Origin: Methylophilaceae bacterium
Lineage (GTDB): Bacteria > Pseudomonadota > Gammaproteobacteria > Burkholderiales > Methylophilaceae
Reading direction: 5' to 3'
Assembly (NCBI GenBank): GCA_028823485.1
Contig: JAPKBG010000006.1
Location: 50,154 to 114,153 of the forward strand
DNA length: 64,000 bases
Notes under the pieces: model-generated
What the model saw: the letters and a program-made list of their open reading frames with translations, nothing else
Told to the model about the DNA's origin: nothing
The model's database searches: none
In this document: positions 1 to 9,707 of the stretch, in pieces
Layout: every line of letters begins with the position of its first letter
Position numbering within the stretch: position 1 is the first letter of the stretch
Program-made: the position numbers and the translations under genes

Positions 1-256
1 AATCATGTTATTTGATGAACCAACTTCAGCATTGGACCCAATTGCGACAGCGAATATTGAAGAACTGATGAATGACTTACGTGGCAAGCTCACTATCCTA
101 ATCGTCACCCATAATATGCAGCAAGCGGCGCGGGTTTCTGACTACACTGCTTATATGTATATGGGTGATTTGATTGAGCATGATAAGACGGGCAATATTT
201 TCATCAAGCCTAAAGACAAACGGACTGAAGATTACATTACTGGCAGAATCAGCTAA
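1..256 (+). CDS. pstB: Phosphate ABC transporter ATP-binding protein PstB, 3' part only
   Basis: This is the C-terminal third of the ATPase that powers high-affinity phosphate import by PstSCAB. The frame is open from the window edge and starts just before the Walker B segment [11 protein letters not shown]. The H-loop ([14 protein letters not shown]) and the family's C-terminal stretch [14 protein letters not shown] follow. PstB is usually about 260 residues, so roughly 170 lie upstream of the window and the Walker A and signature motifs cannot be checked. phoU follows 71 bases later in the same direction, the normal end of a pst operon. The ending ([10 protein letters not shown]) is complete. 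Confidence 0.93.
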   Translation, partial: IMLFDEPTSALDPIATANIEELMNDLRGKLTILIVTHNMQQAARVSDYTAYMYMGDLIEHDKTGNIFIKPKDKRTEDYITGRIS

Positions 257-327
257 ACTTAACATAATGGCTTTAAGTAATGCCGACAACAATAGCAATT
301 AACTAACCTTAACGTTAGGAAGAATAT

Positions 328-1017
328 ATGATCGACACAATACACCTTTCAACCCAATTTGACGAAGATCTAGAGCGTCTACGCAGCCGCGTACTAGAAA
401 TGGGCGGCCTAGTAGAGTCACAAATCAACATGACCACGACAGCCTACGCTGACAATAACAGTGCTGCAGTACTAGATGTACTAGAGAATGACCGTGATGT
501 GAATGCGTTTGAAAAAATCATTGATGATGACTTGATTCATGTGATTGCAAAACGCCAGCCGACTGCTTCCGACTTACGTCTGGTGATGGCGATTAGCAAA
601 ATGGTGACCGACCTTGAGCGATCAGGTGATGAAATTAAGAAAATGGCGAAAAGCATACGCCGTATTCAAGAACGCGATGTGACGGTGCTAAAAGCAACGA
701 CTGATGTAAGACACCTGGCTGATGCTGCAAGTAAGCAAATAAGAAGTGCCTTAGATACCTTTGCGAGACTTGATGCAACTGAAGCAAGAACGGTTATTGA
801 TGCAGATGAAGCACTCGATAAAGAGTTTAAAGCCATCGTAAGACAGCTCATTACTTACATGATGGAAGATCCTCGTTCTATTACAACAGCGATGGATATC
901 ATTACGATTGCACGTGCTATTGAGCGCGTTGGTGACCATGCGAAAAACATTGCTGAACAAGTTATTTATATTGTTGAGGGCCGCGACGTCCGTCACACGA
1001 ATGACAACGAGTCATAA
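328..1017 (+). CDS. phoU: Phosphate signalling complex protein PhoU
   Basis: PhoU links the Pst transporter to the PhoR/PhoB two-component system and keeps the Pho regulon off when phosphate is plentiful. The 229-residue length is normal. Two repeated three-helix bundles are recognisable, each with the acidic metal-binding motif: DLERSGDEIKKMA near residue 96 and AIERVGDHAKNIAE near residue 198. The ATG follows AGGAAGAATAT, a good ribosome-binding site. The gene closes the pst operon; a strong hairpin lies just after its stop. Confidence 0.96.
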   Translation: MIDTIHLSTQFDEDLERLRSRVLEMGGLVESQINMTTTAYADNNSAAVLDVLENDRDVNAFEKIIDDDLIHVIAKRQPTASDLRLVMAISKMVTDLERSGDEIKKMAKSIRRIQERDVTVLKATTDVRHLADAASKQIRSALDTFARLDATEARTVIDADEALDKEFKAIVRQLITYMMEDPRSITTAMDIITIARAIERVGDHAKNIAEQVIYIVEGRDVRHTNDNES

Positions 1018-1029
1018 CGACTGATTAAA

Positions 1030-1055
1030 CTTGGATGGGCATTCGTCCATCCAAG
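1030..1055 (+). terminator. Hairpin downstream of phoU
   Basis: CTTGGATGGGC pairs with GTCCATCCAAG around a four-base ATTC loop, an 11-bp stem with one G-U pair, starting 13 bases after the phoU stop. There is no T-run after it, so it is either a factor-dependent terminator or a 3'-end stabilising structure for the pst-phoU message. Confidence 0.45.
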
Positions 1056-1139
1056 ACCCCTTCCACCACTGCACGACCACCGACTAAACCACGCTTACTC
1101 CTTGCATTACTAAACAATTGGCGATACATTGATTTGTAA

Positions 1140-1204
1140 CTGTCAGATAAGTTTTTGACTGTTTTAATAACCGTCACATACTAGAAACAAACTTTTGCTA
1201 TATT
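1140..1204 (+). promoter_or_regulatory. Candidate Pho-box-like promoter region of ppk
   Basis: Three partial matches to the PhoB half-site CTGTCAT lie upstream of ppk: CTGTCAG at 1140, CTGTTTT at 1159 and CCGTCAC at 1171. TATATT at 1199-1204 could be the -10 box. The half-site spacing (19 and 12) is not the textbook 11, so this is a weak candidate. If TATATT is the -10, transcription would start almost at the ppk ATG (1214). Confidence 0.3.
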
Positions 1205-1213
1205 AGTGTAACA

Positions 1214-3268
1214 ATGAAAAATCAATCAATCACTTTACTAGACCGCAACTTGAGTATTTTAAGTTTTAACGAACGCGTATTATCTCTTGCCCAGCGAGAA
1301 GATTACCCGCTGCTAGAACGTTTAAGGTTTTTATGTATTGTCGCTTCCAACTTAGATGAGTTCTTTGAAGTGCGTATGGAAGCACAGATAGAAGCCTTAC
1401 AAGATGGCGTGAGCGATGGCAATGTTTCAGTAGAAACTTACGAAAACATTTCAGAAAAGGCGCATCAGTTAGTCGAGAAGCAATACTATTTATTTGAACA
1501 TGAGCTCATGCCCGCTTTAGAAAAACAAGGGGTCGCACTCATTTCTAGTCACTTACGCACACCTGATCAAAAGAAATGGGTTGCGCAATACTTTCAGGCC
1601 GAAGTTAAGCCACTGTTATTACCGATTGCATTAGATCCTTGTCACCCATTTCCACAGGTAGCTAATAAAGCGCTTCACTTTATTATAGAGCTTGAAAATA
1701 AATCCAAAAAAACACCCTCTATTGTAATTGTACGTGTGCCTCAAGTGTTGCCTAGAATCACACGTTTACCTGCTCGTTTAAGCAAAAATCAACAATGCTT
1801 TGTGTCACTTACGAGTATTATTCGCGCCCATTTGCCTGATTTATTTCAAGGTGCAAAAATAGTCAATTTTTCACAGTTTCGGGTCACTAGAAACTCTGAT
1901 TTAGAAGTCGATGAAGATGAAGTGCGTAATTTACGCACAGCGCTACGCCAAGAGCTTGCTTACAGACCTTATGGCGAACCAGTTAGGTTAGAGGTAACAA
2001 TAGATTGTGATGAAGCGCTGTCAGACTTTTTGCTCGGACAATTTGAACTGCCCCAGTCTGCGCTTTATAAAGTAAATGGGCCAGTGAACCTCGGCAGACT
2101 CATACAATTACCTGATGAAGCAAGTGATGCCAAGTTATCCTTCCCGACATTTACACCTGCATGGCCTAAGGCACTTTCAACGAATAAATCGATGTTCTCA
2201 CAACTGAGGAAACGCGACATTCTGATTCACCAGCCGTTTGAAAGCTTTGAAGCAGTTATCCAGCTACTGCAAGAAGCCATGCATGATCCAGATGTGCTAG
2301 CCATTCACCAGACAATCTATCGCGCAGGTTCCGATCCGCGTATCTTAAACTTACTACAAGAAGCCGTACAACGCGGCAAAGAAGTACTTGTTGTGGTTGA
2401 GTTAAAAGCGAGGTTTGATGAGGCCGCCAATATCAACTGGTCTGAAGCACTACAATCAATCGGTGCACAAGTTGTTTATGGCATTGTTGGTTTAAAAACT
2501 CATGCCAAAATGTGCCTCATTATGCGTAGAGAAGGCCGTTCTATTAAACGCTATGGTCACCTGTCTACCGGGAATTACAATCCTAAAACAGCCAAGCTAT
2601 ATACCGACTTTAGCATGCTCACCAGCGACCTCACGATGACTAGAGAAATGGAGCAAATATTCCGCCATTTAACCAGTGAATTGCCACTGCCAAGAATGCG
2701 CAAATTACTTGCCTCACCATTTACACTGCATAAAACGATGCTCAGATATATTACTTCTGCAGGTAATGCAGCTGCAAAAGGCAAACCAGCTAAGATTATG
2801 ATTAAAACTAACTCACTCACCGATGAGGCATTGGTGTTGGCATTAATTAGAGCAGCCAAAAAAGGTGTCATCATTGATTTAATCGTCCGTAGCGCTTGTG
2901 TATTACCTCCTGGTGCGAAAAGCCTACACGATCGCATTCGCGTACGTTCGGTTGTTGGCCGCTTCTTAGAGCACTCAAGAGCTTTTTACTTTGAAATAGA
3001 CGGCAAAGTAAAACTATGGTTATCGAGTGCAGATTGGATGTCTCGCAACATGCTAAGACGTGTAGAAGTGGCTTGGCCAATCTTAGATGAAGAAATGCAA
3101 AAACGGGTGTTAGATGAGTCGTTTACGCCTTACTTAAACGATAATATCGATGCTTGGGCACTCACTCCTGACGGCAGCTATCAAACCGTCAGTAGCTTAC
3201 AGGCTGACAGTCACAAACCAAGCAAGCCATTATCAGCTCAAACGTTTCTTTTACAAAAGAATCGCTAA
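1214..3268 (+). CDS. ppk1: Polyphosphate kinase 1
   Basis: PPK1 polymerises the gamma-phosphate of ATP into inorganic polyphosphate, and is a membrane-associated oligomer. The 684-residue length matches the family. The order is the N-terminal helical domain (DRNLSILSFNERVLSLA), the head domain, and two phospholipase-D-like catalytic domains. The autophosphorylated histidine is His430 in GLKTHAKM, and YGHLSTGNYNP follows it. No Shine-Dalgarno sequence is visible before the ATG, although the protein starts exactly where homologues do. It sits downstream of pst-phoU and converges on ppx with a 24-base gap, so synthesis and degradation of polyphosphate are encoded side by side. Confidence 0.97.
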   Translation: MKNQSITLLDRNLSILSFNERVLSLAQREDYPLLERLRFLCIVASNLDEFFEVRMEAQIEALQDGVSDGNVSVETYENISEKAHQLVEKQYYLFEHELMPALEKQGVALISSHLRTPDQKKWVAQYFQAEVKPLLLPIALDPCHPFPQVANKALHFIIELENKSKKTPSIVIVRVPQVLPRITRLPARLSKNQQCFVSLTSIIRAHLPDLFQGAKIVNFSQFRVTRNSDLEVDEDEVRNLRTALRQELAYRPYGEPVRLEVTIDCDEALSDFLLGQFELPQSALYKVNGPVNLGRLIQLPDEASDAKLSFPTFTPAWPKALSTNKSMFSQLRKRDILIHQPFESFEAVIQLLQEAMHDPDVLAIHQTIYRAGSDPRILNLLQEAVQRGKEVLVVVELKARFDEAANINWSEALQSIGAQVVYGIVGLKTHAKMCLIMRREGRSIKRYGHLSTGNYNPKTAKLYTDFSMLTSDLTMTREMEQIFRHLTSELPLPRMRKLLASPFTLHKTMLRYITSAGNAAAKGKPAKIMIKTNSLTDEALVLALIRAAKKGVIIDLIVRSACVLPPGAKSLHDRIRVRSVVGRFLEHSRAFYFEIDGKVKLWLSSADWMSRNMLRRVEVAWPILDEEMQKRVLDESFTPYLNDNIDAWALTPDGSYQTVSSLQADSHKPSKPLSAQTFLLQKNR

Positions 3269-3292
3269 GGCTAGCTAAAGATTAAAAACGCA

Positions 3293-4813
3293 TTACTTGC
3301 CGGCAATGAATAAACGCCAGTTTGTTTTCTTCCAAGCAGTCACTTCCTCTTCCAGTAAATAAGCCGATTGTGGGTGACTCTCCATCCAGCCATCCAGTAC
3401 GGTTAACTGCACAGTATCATTTACGTACTTAAATTTATTAATCCCGCTCAACGCTGGTTGATTCCGAGAGTGGCAAAGAATAATGGCTAAGCGTAAACAA
3501 GCTAGCGACACAACCAACTGCTCTCCTACCTTGTCTAAATCTATTTTTTTAATCTTTCCATGCTGCCCTAAAACGAGCAAACTAAGCTGATGCAGCTCAC
3601 TTTGAGAGAAGCCCATTAGCTCCGTATGCTCTAAGATATAAGCCCCATGCCGGTGATAACCACCATGAGAAATGACACTCCCAATTTCATGACATTGCGC
3701 CGCCCAGTTCAGCAATCGCCTTTGCTCTTGAATCTCACTTTTCTTAAGGTTTAAATCATCAACAACCATATCAAATAAATATGCTGCGGCTTCTTTGACA
3801 TGCTCTGCATGTGTTGCACCCACTGGAAAACGCTTTAACAACAAGCGGATCGAAGCCTCCTTAGTGTAAATCAACCCATCACTCGCCTCTGCCGCAATGT
3901 CATAAAGCAGACCATGCCGCAAAGCCCCTCTCGCCACATACAAAGTATCAATTTTTAATAAATCGAAAATGGCGCGCAACACGCTTAAGCCGCCGCCAAT
4001 AACCGCATTACGCTCTTCTTTTAATCCTGACAATTTCAAGCAGCTTGCCTGCTTCGCCTTGATTAGCTCATCACGCAACCAATCAAGTCCTTTTTTGGTA
4101 ATCTCACCCTCTGTAAACCCAGCCTGTGCTAATACATCTCCCACTGCACCAACGGTACCAGATGCACCATAGGCGACGTCCCAATGCTTATGTCCATAAG
4201 ACTTGGCAATTACATCTAAAAATGATGTTGCAGCCACTTCAGCACGCTTAAGGTTTTTGGCGGAAAGTTCACCATCGGGAAAGTATTTTAATGACCATGC
4301 AAGAGAGCCGACACGTAATGAATCTGTCTTCAGTGCATCAAAGTGTTGCCCCAACACGAATTCTGTAGAACGACCACCAATATCAATCACTAACCGACGC
4401 TCATCTGATTGCGGCAAAAAGTGGCTGACCCCCTGATAGATAAGCCTAGCCTCTTCTACCCCAGAAATCACTTCTACTTTGTAACCCAGCGCTTTTTTCG
4501 CCAAGCTAAGAAAGTCATCTTTATTCCTTGCTTCTCTGAGGGTTTGTGTTGCAACTGCTCGCACATTTTGTTTAGGAAATCCTTTAAGCGCCTCTCCAAA
4601 ACGCTCCAAACATTTAACCCCGCGCTCAATGGCAGCATCATTTAAATTGCGGCTCTCATCTAAATCAGCACCCTGCCTGACCATCTCTTTAATATAATCA
4701 ACACGCTGTATTTGTCCGCCAACATGATGCGCTATCTCTAAACGAAAACTATTTGATCCTAAATCTATAGCCGCAAGTAAGGTCTCTGCACCAATCGTCA
4801 TTTCTTTATCCAT
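3293..4813 (-). CDS. ppx: Exopolyphosphatase, Ppx/GppA family
   Basis: The enzyme releases phosphate from polyphosphate ends (GppA members also act on pppGpp). The 506-residue protein has the N-terminal actin-like ATPase fold signature AAIDLGSNSFRLEIA near residue 14, the second glycine-rich loop DIGGRSTEFVLG, GASGTVGAV, and a C-terminal HD-like helical domain containing AAQCHEIGSVISHGGYHRH. The presence of this C-terminal domain fits Ppx or GppA. The position next to ppk1 favours Ppx. The start could be 4813 or the internal ATG four codons later. Confidence 0.94.
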   Translation of the reverse strand: MDKEMTIGAETLLAAIDLGSNSFRLEIAHHVGGQIQRVDYIKEMVRQGADLDESRNLNDAAIERGVKCLERFGEALKGFPKQNVRAVATQTLREARNKDDFLSLAKKALGYKVEVISGVEEARLIYQGVSHFLPQSDERRLVIDIGGRSTEFVLGQHFDALKTDSLRVGSLAWSLKYFPDGELSAKNLKRAEVAATSFLDVIAKSYGHKHWDVAYGASGTVGAVGDVLAQAGFTEGEITKKGLDWLRDELIKAKQASCLKLSGLKEERNAVIGGGLSVLRAIFDLLKIDTLYVARGALRHGLLYDIAAEASDGLIYTKEASIRLLLKRFPVGATHAEHVKEAAAYLFDMVVDDLNLKKSEIQEQRRLLNWAAQCHEIGSVISHGGYHRHGAYILEHTELMGFSQSELHQLSLLVLGQHGKIKKIDLDKVGEQLVVSLACLRLAIILCHSRNQPALSGINKFKYVNDTVQLTVLDGWMESHPQSAYLLEEEVTAWKKTNWRLFIAGK

Positions 4814-4831
4814 GCTGTATTTATAGCATAT

Positions 4832-6087
4832 TCAGAATACTTCATGATGGTAGTTAGTTAAAAATTGATGAATAAAAGTCGTGCTCCATTGGTCAATCAA
4901 GGTCATGGAAGGTAGGGATGATTTGTTTGAGTTGTATTGCTCGATTGTTTTTTGATAAAAGCGTCCCAACCGCTCCGCTTGCGCTTTAGCTGACCAGACT
5001 GTTAACGCATACGATTTGGCTGTTTGGCTTAACAAGTCACGTTTCGCATGGTCTTAAATAGTACAGCTACTTTCTCAGAAAATGCATTCGTAGATTCAGG
5101 TGAAATCATCGCGCCCTGCCCTTCAACTAAAATAGATGCCGTACCCAACTCAGCAATCGCCACTACAGGTGTCCCTTGTGCCATGGCTTCTAGCAAGACA
5201 AGCCCTTGCGTTTCACTTTTCGATGAAAAGACAAAAACATCTGCAGCTTTGTAACAAGCATTGAGCTCAGTTTCACGATCTAAATAACCGATAAATTTAA
5301 CGTTATCTTCAATTTTTAACGTAATGGCAAGCTGATGTAACGACTTCTCAGCAGGGCCTTCGCCGGCAACCACGAGTAATACATTTGGGTGCCGTTCAGC
5401 GAGCACCTTAACCATTTCAAATAGAAAAGGAATGTTCTTCTCAAAGGCAACACGGCCAACATAGAGCAGCATGGGGCGTTTATTCTCAATCTGATACTTT
5501 TGTTTAAACTGCAAGCCATTCGACTCGGTAAAACTCCCTGCCTGCAAACCTGTGGGAATGACATTCGCTTGTAACTTGACTCCATACGTTCTGAGCACAT
5601 CTAGCATAGGCTGTGACGGTACAACAATCGCACCCACGGTATTACATTGTTTCTTAGAAATAAGGCGCGCTAGGCCTCTTGCCATGGTTTTTGGGATCCA
5701 AGGCAGGTAGTGATGTAAGTAGTCTTCAAAAAAAGTATGATAAGTTTCAACACAGGGAATGTTTAACTGCTTAGCGAGGTTCAACCCTAAGTAATGCGCA
5801 ACAAAGGGGGTATTCACATGAATAATGTCGTAGTTTGCTTTTTTCAGCTCTGGTAATTGTTTTAATGCTTCACCATACTTCATCAGTCTATCTTCAGGAT
5901 CAAAGTAAATACTCCGTGCTGCAATACGTTTGATAGAAAGCGCATCCGATGCATGTTCACCGTAATCTGGCGCAATCAAATCAACCGTATGCCCTAGCGT
6001 TTCTAATTGGCTCATAAAGGTTTTAATAGAAGTTGAAACGCCATTCACTCGCGGAAAGTAAACATCAGAAATAAAAAGTATTTTCAT
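4832..6087 (-). pseudogene. GT4 glycosyltransferase interrupted by a frameshift
   Basis: The 5' part reads as a GT-B glycosyltransferase of the mannosyltransferase-like GT4 group: start MKILFISDVYFPRVNGV, donor-site region RPMLLYVGRVAFEKN, and the E-x7-E motif SETQGLVLLEAMAQGTPV. It stops at 5029-5031 after FKTMRNVTC. The missing C-terminus continues in another frame down to 4832 (LLSQTAKSYALTVWSAK, AQAERLGRFY), the normal final helices of GT4 enzymes. One extra base near 5052-5056 would join them as FKDHAKRDLLSQTAK, so a single-base deletion is the likely lesion. Either a young pseudogene or a sequencing error. ATGs at 6096, 6093 and 6090 are also possible starts. The neighbouring phospholipase C-like gene and PAP2 remnant suggest one envelope-lipid locus. 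Confidence 0.85.
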
Positions 6088-6222
6088 ATGCATCACACAT
6101 CAGGTTATCGATGTGATAGATGCTAATGGCCAACTATGACAGCTTCATGAATATGAAAAATGTTTTAGATTTACTTTAAGCAATGTCATTTAAGCTTCAT
6201 AAACCCATGTCACATTAACGGC

Positions 6223-7062
6223 ATGCAGATACAAAAAACATTAGACGCAATGTTTTGTTGCTTCCCACTCACTATTTATTCATTAGATGCTGATGCTTGG
6301 GGGTTATACACACATGTATATTTTGCACAATCATTATTAATAGCCTCTCCCTTATTAGACAGGTGCTTTAGAGAGGCGATCAAACGCTTCCCTGAACTAG
6401 TCATGGCGGGTGCTTGCTTACCTGACTTAGCCGTCATTTCTAAAAAATTTAGCACCACGCATCAATGGCAAAAAGCTGAATACTTAATTCAGAATGCCGA
6501 AACACTTGAAGAAACGGCAGTTGCCATCGGCTATGCCAACCACTTATATGTGGATGTGGTTGCCCACAACCACTTTGTACCGGCTCACGAAGCCCTTTGG
6601 GAACATGAAAGTATTTTCACTCACATTGCATCAGAATGGGCGATGGATGTGCACATAGAGAAATTCTTACGCAATACGCCAGGACAACTTCTTTCTACAC
6701 ATGCGACATTCATTAGTCACTTTATCGCGCCGTGTTTTGAACAGCCACAACGTTTAGTGAAAAATAATCTGATGATCTTGGCGTATGCAGATCGACTGCT
6801 AAGAAGCGTGAAGCTCCCAAACATTATTTACCAATGCATCCACTTTAATAATCGCAAAAAACACAAACACTTTAATTACTATATTAATGAAACAAAAAGT
6901 GCTTTAACAAGCTTCCATAAAGTCCTTAATGGCCACCGCCCGAACTGGCACCCAGAGTTGTCTGTAATTGACGACTTGACCCGTATTATTATGTGGCGAA
7001 AACACTGCCTAGAAACCTTGGATATTAACCATGCCGGACCGATTCGGTATTACATAGGCTAG
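6223..7062 (+). CDS. Zinc-dependent phospholipase C-like protein
   Basis: This 279-residue protein resembles the zinc-dependent phospholipase C / S1-P1-like family. A histidine-rich set of candidate metal ligands can be seen: AWGLYTHVYFAQ near residue 26, PDL near residue 66, TTHQWQ near residue 77, GYANHLYVDVVAHNHFVPAH near residues 106-125 and HESIFTH. Homologues typically begin close to the DADAWG segment, so the true start may be the ATG at residue 10 (MFCCFPL). No signal peptide is evident. The substrate is unknown. It lies between a frameshifted glycosyltransferase and a truncated PAP2 phosphatase, and is the only intact gene of that group. Confidence 0.7.
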   Translation: MQIQKTLDAMFCCFPLTIYSLDADAWGLYTHVYFAQSLLIASPLLDRCFREAIKRFPELVMAGACLPDLAVISKKFSTTHQWQKAEYLIQNAETLEETAVAIGYANHLYVDVVAHNHFVPAHEALWEHESIFTHIASEWAMDVHIEKFLRNTPGQLLSTHATFISHFIAPCFEQPQRLVKNNLMILAYADRLLRSVKLPNIIYQCIHFNNRKKHKHFNYYINETKSALTSFHKVLNGHRPNWHPELSVIDDLTRIIMWRKHCLETLDINHAGPIRYYIG

Positions 7063-7087
7063 CTGGATACCACGCTGATTAGATAGT

Positions 7088-7116
7088 AAAAAAGCGATGC
7101 TTTGCATCGCTTTTTT
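7088..7116. terminator. Bidirectional rho-independent terminator
   Basis: GCGATGC, a three-base TTT loop and GCATCGC are flanked by A6 on the left and T6 on the right, a perfect symmetrical terminator. It sits between the phospholipase-like gene and the convergent PAP2 remnant and can serve both strands. Confidence 0.9.
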
Positions 7117-7136
7117 ATTCGCTTCCTGACGAAGGC

Positions 7137-7343
7137 CTAAAGCATAATGTACATTGATGTTAGCGACATCACGATACCGATCATGGCACCAGCTAACACA
7201 TCACTAGGGTAATGCAGACCTAAGACAACACGTGATAATGCAACCATTATGCTAAATGGTTTGACACATAACGCGCTATCAAAATGATTCATACGTGTCA
7301 TATAAAGTCGCATTCTATTTGTCATCACAATCTCCTCATACAA
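7137..7343 (-). pseudogene. PAP2-family phosphatase remnant with internal deletion
   Basis: The 68-codon frame joins two ends of a PAP2 (lipid phosphatase) protein. Its middle carries the third PAP2 motif in SRVVLGLHYPSDVLAGA, with the conserved Arg, His and Asp. Just before it the sequence MTRMNHFDSALC resembles the N-terminal start of beta- and gammaproteobacterial PAP2 proteins. Everything that should lie between, including the KxxxxxxRP and PSGH motifs, is missing, and the two ends are fused in frame. A family member is normally about 180-240 residues. It can have no normal activity. Together with the frameshifted GT4 gene it suggests that the pathway is being lost. Confidence 0.75.
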
Positions 7344-7453
7344 CTGTTTACGAAGCTAGAATGCACTTTTAATATGTCAAATTAGTGACCCTAGAGTGAA
7401 TGTTTTATTATCAAAAAAAAATAGTTTTATTGATATAGCTAAGAATACATTGG

Positions 7454-8809
7454 CTAATTGCTTTGCGACTCCACAACAGCTGCAATACATTCAGCTAGTT
7501 TTTGCACCAGTGCAGCATCTTGACCTTCAACCATGACGCGGATTTTTGGTTCCGTTCCAGAAGCACGTAACAACACACGACCAGCATCTTTTAATTCATC
7601 TTTGGCTTGTTTAACGGCGGATTGAATTTCAGGACTTTGTAAGTTAATCTTGTGTTTGGTCGTAACATTAATCAACACTTGTGGGTAGAGTGGAATCTCT
7701 TTACTCATTTGTGCTAATGTTTTTCCACTTTGTTTCAACGCATGCAATACTTGCAAGGCCGCAATGATAGCATCGCCACTGGTGTGTTTATCTAAAGTCA
7801 GAATGTGACCTGAGCTCTCACCACCGAGCTGCCAATTCTTTTCTTTCAATAACTCCAATACATAACGATCACCTACATTCGCGCGACCGAATGGAATTTG
7901 ATGCTTTTGTAAGGCGTGTTCTAAAGCAAGATTGGTCATTAATGTACCGGCAACACCTCCTTTAAGCTTGCCTTTTGCATATAAACCTAAAACAATGATG
8001 TATAGCAACTGATCGCCATCTAGCAACTCACCATTGGCCGCCACCATTAATACGCGATCACCATCACCATCAAAAGCAATCCCTAGGTCAGCCTGATGTT
8101 CTACCACGGCTTTCTGCAAGGCTTCTGGATGCGTAGAGCCAACATTTAAATTAATGTTCATGCCATTTGGCTGATTACCAATGGCAATGACTTCAGCCCC
8201 CAATTCATGGAACACTGGTGGAGCAACGTGATAAGTAGCGCCATTTGCACAATCCAATACGATTTTTAAACCGCGTAAATCCATGTCATTAGGAAACGTA
8301 CTTTTACAAAATTCAATATAGCGCCCAGCAGCATCATCAATGCGCTTGGCTTTACCAAGTTGAGCTGAATCAATCACATCCATTGGCTTATCTAACTCAG
8401 CTTCAATCGCATGTTCAACCTCATCCGTTAGCTTTTCACCAGCGCTAGAAAAGAACTTAATGCCATTGTCATAATAAGGGTTATGTGATGCGGAAATAAC
8501 GATGCCAGCCTGAGCGCGTAAAGCGCATGTTAGATAAGCAATCGCCGGTGTTGGCATTGGCCCTGTCATTAAAGCATTCACACCAGCAGCGGTTAAACCA
8601 GCCTCTAAAGCAGCTTCTAACATATAGCCAGAAATGCGTGGGTCTTTACCAATCAAAACCGCAGGGTGGGCCCCTTTCGCAAGGTTATTTTGTAGGCCGA
8701 CAAAAACCCGTCCTGCGGCATAACCTAAACGCATCACAAACTCTGGTGTAATCGGGTATTCCCCGACTTTCCCACGAATGCCATCTGTACCGAAATATTT
8801 TTTAGCCAT
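7454..8809 (-). CDS. glmM: Phosphoglucosamine mutase
   Basis: GlmM interconverts glucosamine-6-phosphate and glucosamine-1-phosphate on the way to UDP-GlcNAc, feeding both peptidoglycan and LPS. The 451-residue length is standard. The phosphoserine loop is ISASHNP with the catalytic Ser at 108, the metal loop is FDGDGDR, the sugar loop is GGESSGH, and the phosphate-binding C-terminus is [15 protein letters not shown]. It is downstream of folP with a 57-base gap, the conserved ftsH-folP-glmM order. It ends with TAG. Confidence 0.97.
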   Translation of the reverse strand: MAKKYFGTDGIRGKVGEYPITPEFVMRLGYAAGRVFVGLQNNLAKGAHPAVLIGKDPRISGYMLEAALEAGLTAAGVNALMTGPMPTPAIAYLTCALRAQAGIVISASHNPYYDNGIKFFSSAGEKLTDEVEHAIEAELDKPMDVIDSAQLGKAKRIDDAAGRYIEFCKSTFPNDMDLRGLKIVLDCANGATYHVAPPVFHELGAEVIAIGNQPNGMNINLNVGSTHPEALQKAVVEHQADLGIAFDGDGDRVLMVAANGELLDGDQLLYIIVLGLYAKGKLKGGVAGTLMTNLALEHALQKHQIPFGRANVGDRYVLELLKEKNWQLGGESSGHILTLDKHTSGDAIIAALQVLHALKQSGKTLAQMSKEIPLYPQVLINVTTKHKINLQSPEIQSAVKQAKDELKDAGRVLLRASGTEPKIRVMVEGQDAALVQKLAECIAAVVESQSN

Positions 8810-8866
8810 GCTTCATTCTTTCTTTTTTAATCATTTTTATAGCACATCATTATTAACAGCTGCCAC

Positions 8867-9700
8867 TTATGCCTCATTAGGCAGTATTGCAGTGACCACT
8901 TTCAATGCTTCAACGGTCGCTTTCACATCATGTACGCGTAGTATTTTCGCCCCATTAATAGCCGAAACTACAGCAGCAGAAACACTGACATATAAGCGGG
9001 CATCAATATCATTGCCTGTTATTTGTCCTAATACAGACTTACGTGACAATCCAACCAATACTGGATAACCAGTATTCACTAATGTATTTAACTGTTGAAT
9101 TAAGGTGATATTGTGCATACGTGTTTTGCCAAAACCAAAGCCCGGATCAATCAATAAGCGATTTTTTTGAATTCCCGCTTGCTCACAAATAGCAACACGG
9201 TCTAATAAAAAGGTTACCACGTCTTCAACCACATCATCATAATGCGGGTCGTCTTGCATATTCCGAGGTTCACCTTGCATATGCATTAAACACACAGCAA
9301 CGTCAGCATTCGCAACAGCCTCTATCGCACCAGCTTCTTGCAATGCCTTCACATCATTCACAATACTAGCGCCAGCTGCCATCGCTGCGCGCATCACGGC
9401 AGGCTTATAGGTGTCAATTGAAATAGGAATATCAATCTTGCTAGCAAGCGATTCAATCACAGGAATCACACGGTCTAACTCTTCTTGCAAACTGACAGGC
9501 TCCGCATTAGGGCGTGTTGACTCACCACCAATATCGATGATATCAGCGCCTTCTTCAATGAACTTATAGGCTTGTTTAACAGCGATGTCTGTTTGTGAAT
9601 AATGACCGCCATCGGAAAAGGAATCAGGCGTGACATTAAGGATACCCATGACGCGTGGGCTAGTTAAATCTAATGTAAATTGTCCGCAATGTAGCTTCAT
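8867..9700 (-). CDS. folP: Dihydropteroate synthase
   Basis: FolP condenses p-aminobenzoate with the pterin pyrophosphate in folate synthesis and is the sulfonamide target. The 277-residue TIM barrel carries the two family signatures MGILNVTPDSFSDGG near residue 18 and DIGGESTRPNA near residue 57, plus DPGFGFGKT near residue 187 and the C-terminal RVHDV. It lies between ftsH and glmM on the same strand; a hairpin between ftsH and folP may uncouple them. Confidence 0.96.
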   Translation of the reverse strand: MKLHCGQFTLDLTSPRVMGILNVTPDSFSDGGHYSQTDIAVKQAYKFIEEGADIIDIGGESTRPNAEPVSLQEELDRVIPVIESLASKIDIPISIDTYKPAVMRAAMAAGASIVNDVKALQEAGAIEAVANADVAVCLMHMQGEPRNMQDDPHYDDVVEDVVTFLLDRVAICEQAGIQKNRLLIDPGFGFGKTRMHNITLIQQLNTLVNTGYPVLVGLSRKSVLGQITGNDIDARLYVSVSAAVVSAINGAKILRVHDVKATVEALKVVTAILPNEA

Positions 9701-9707
9701 AAAATAA

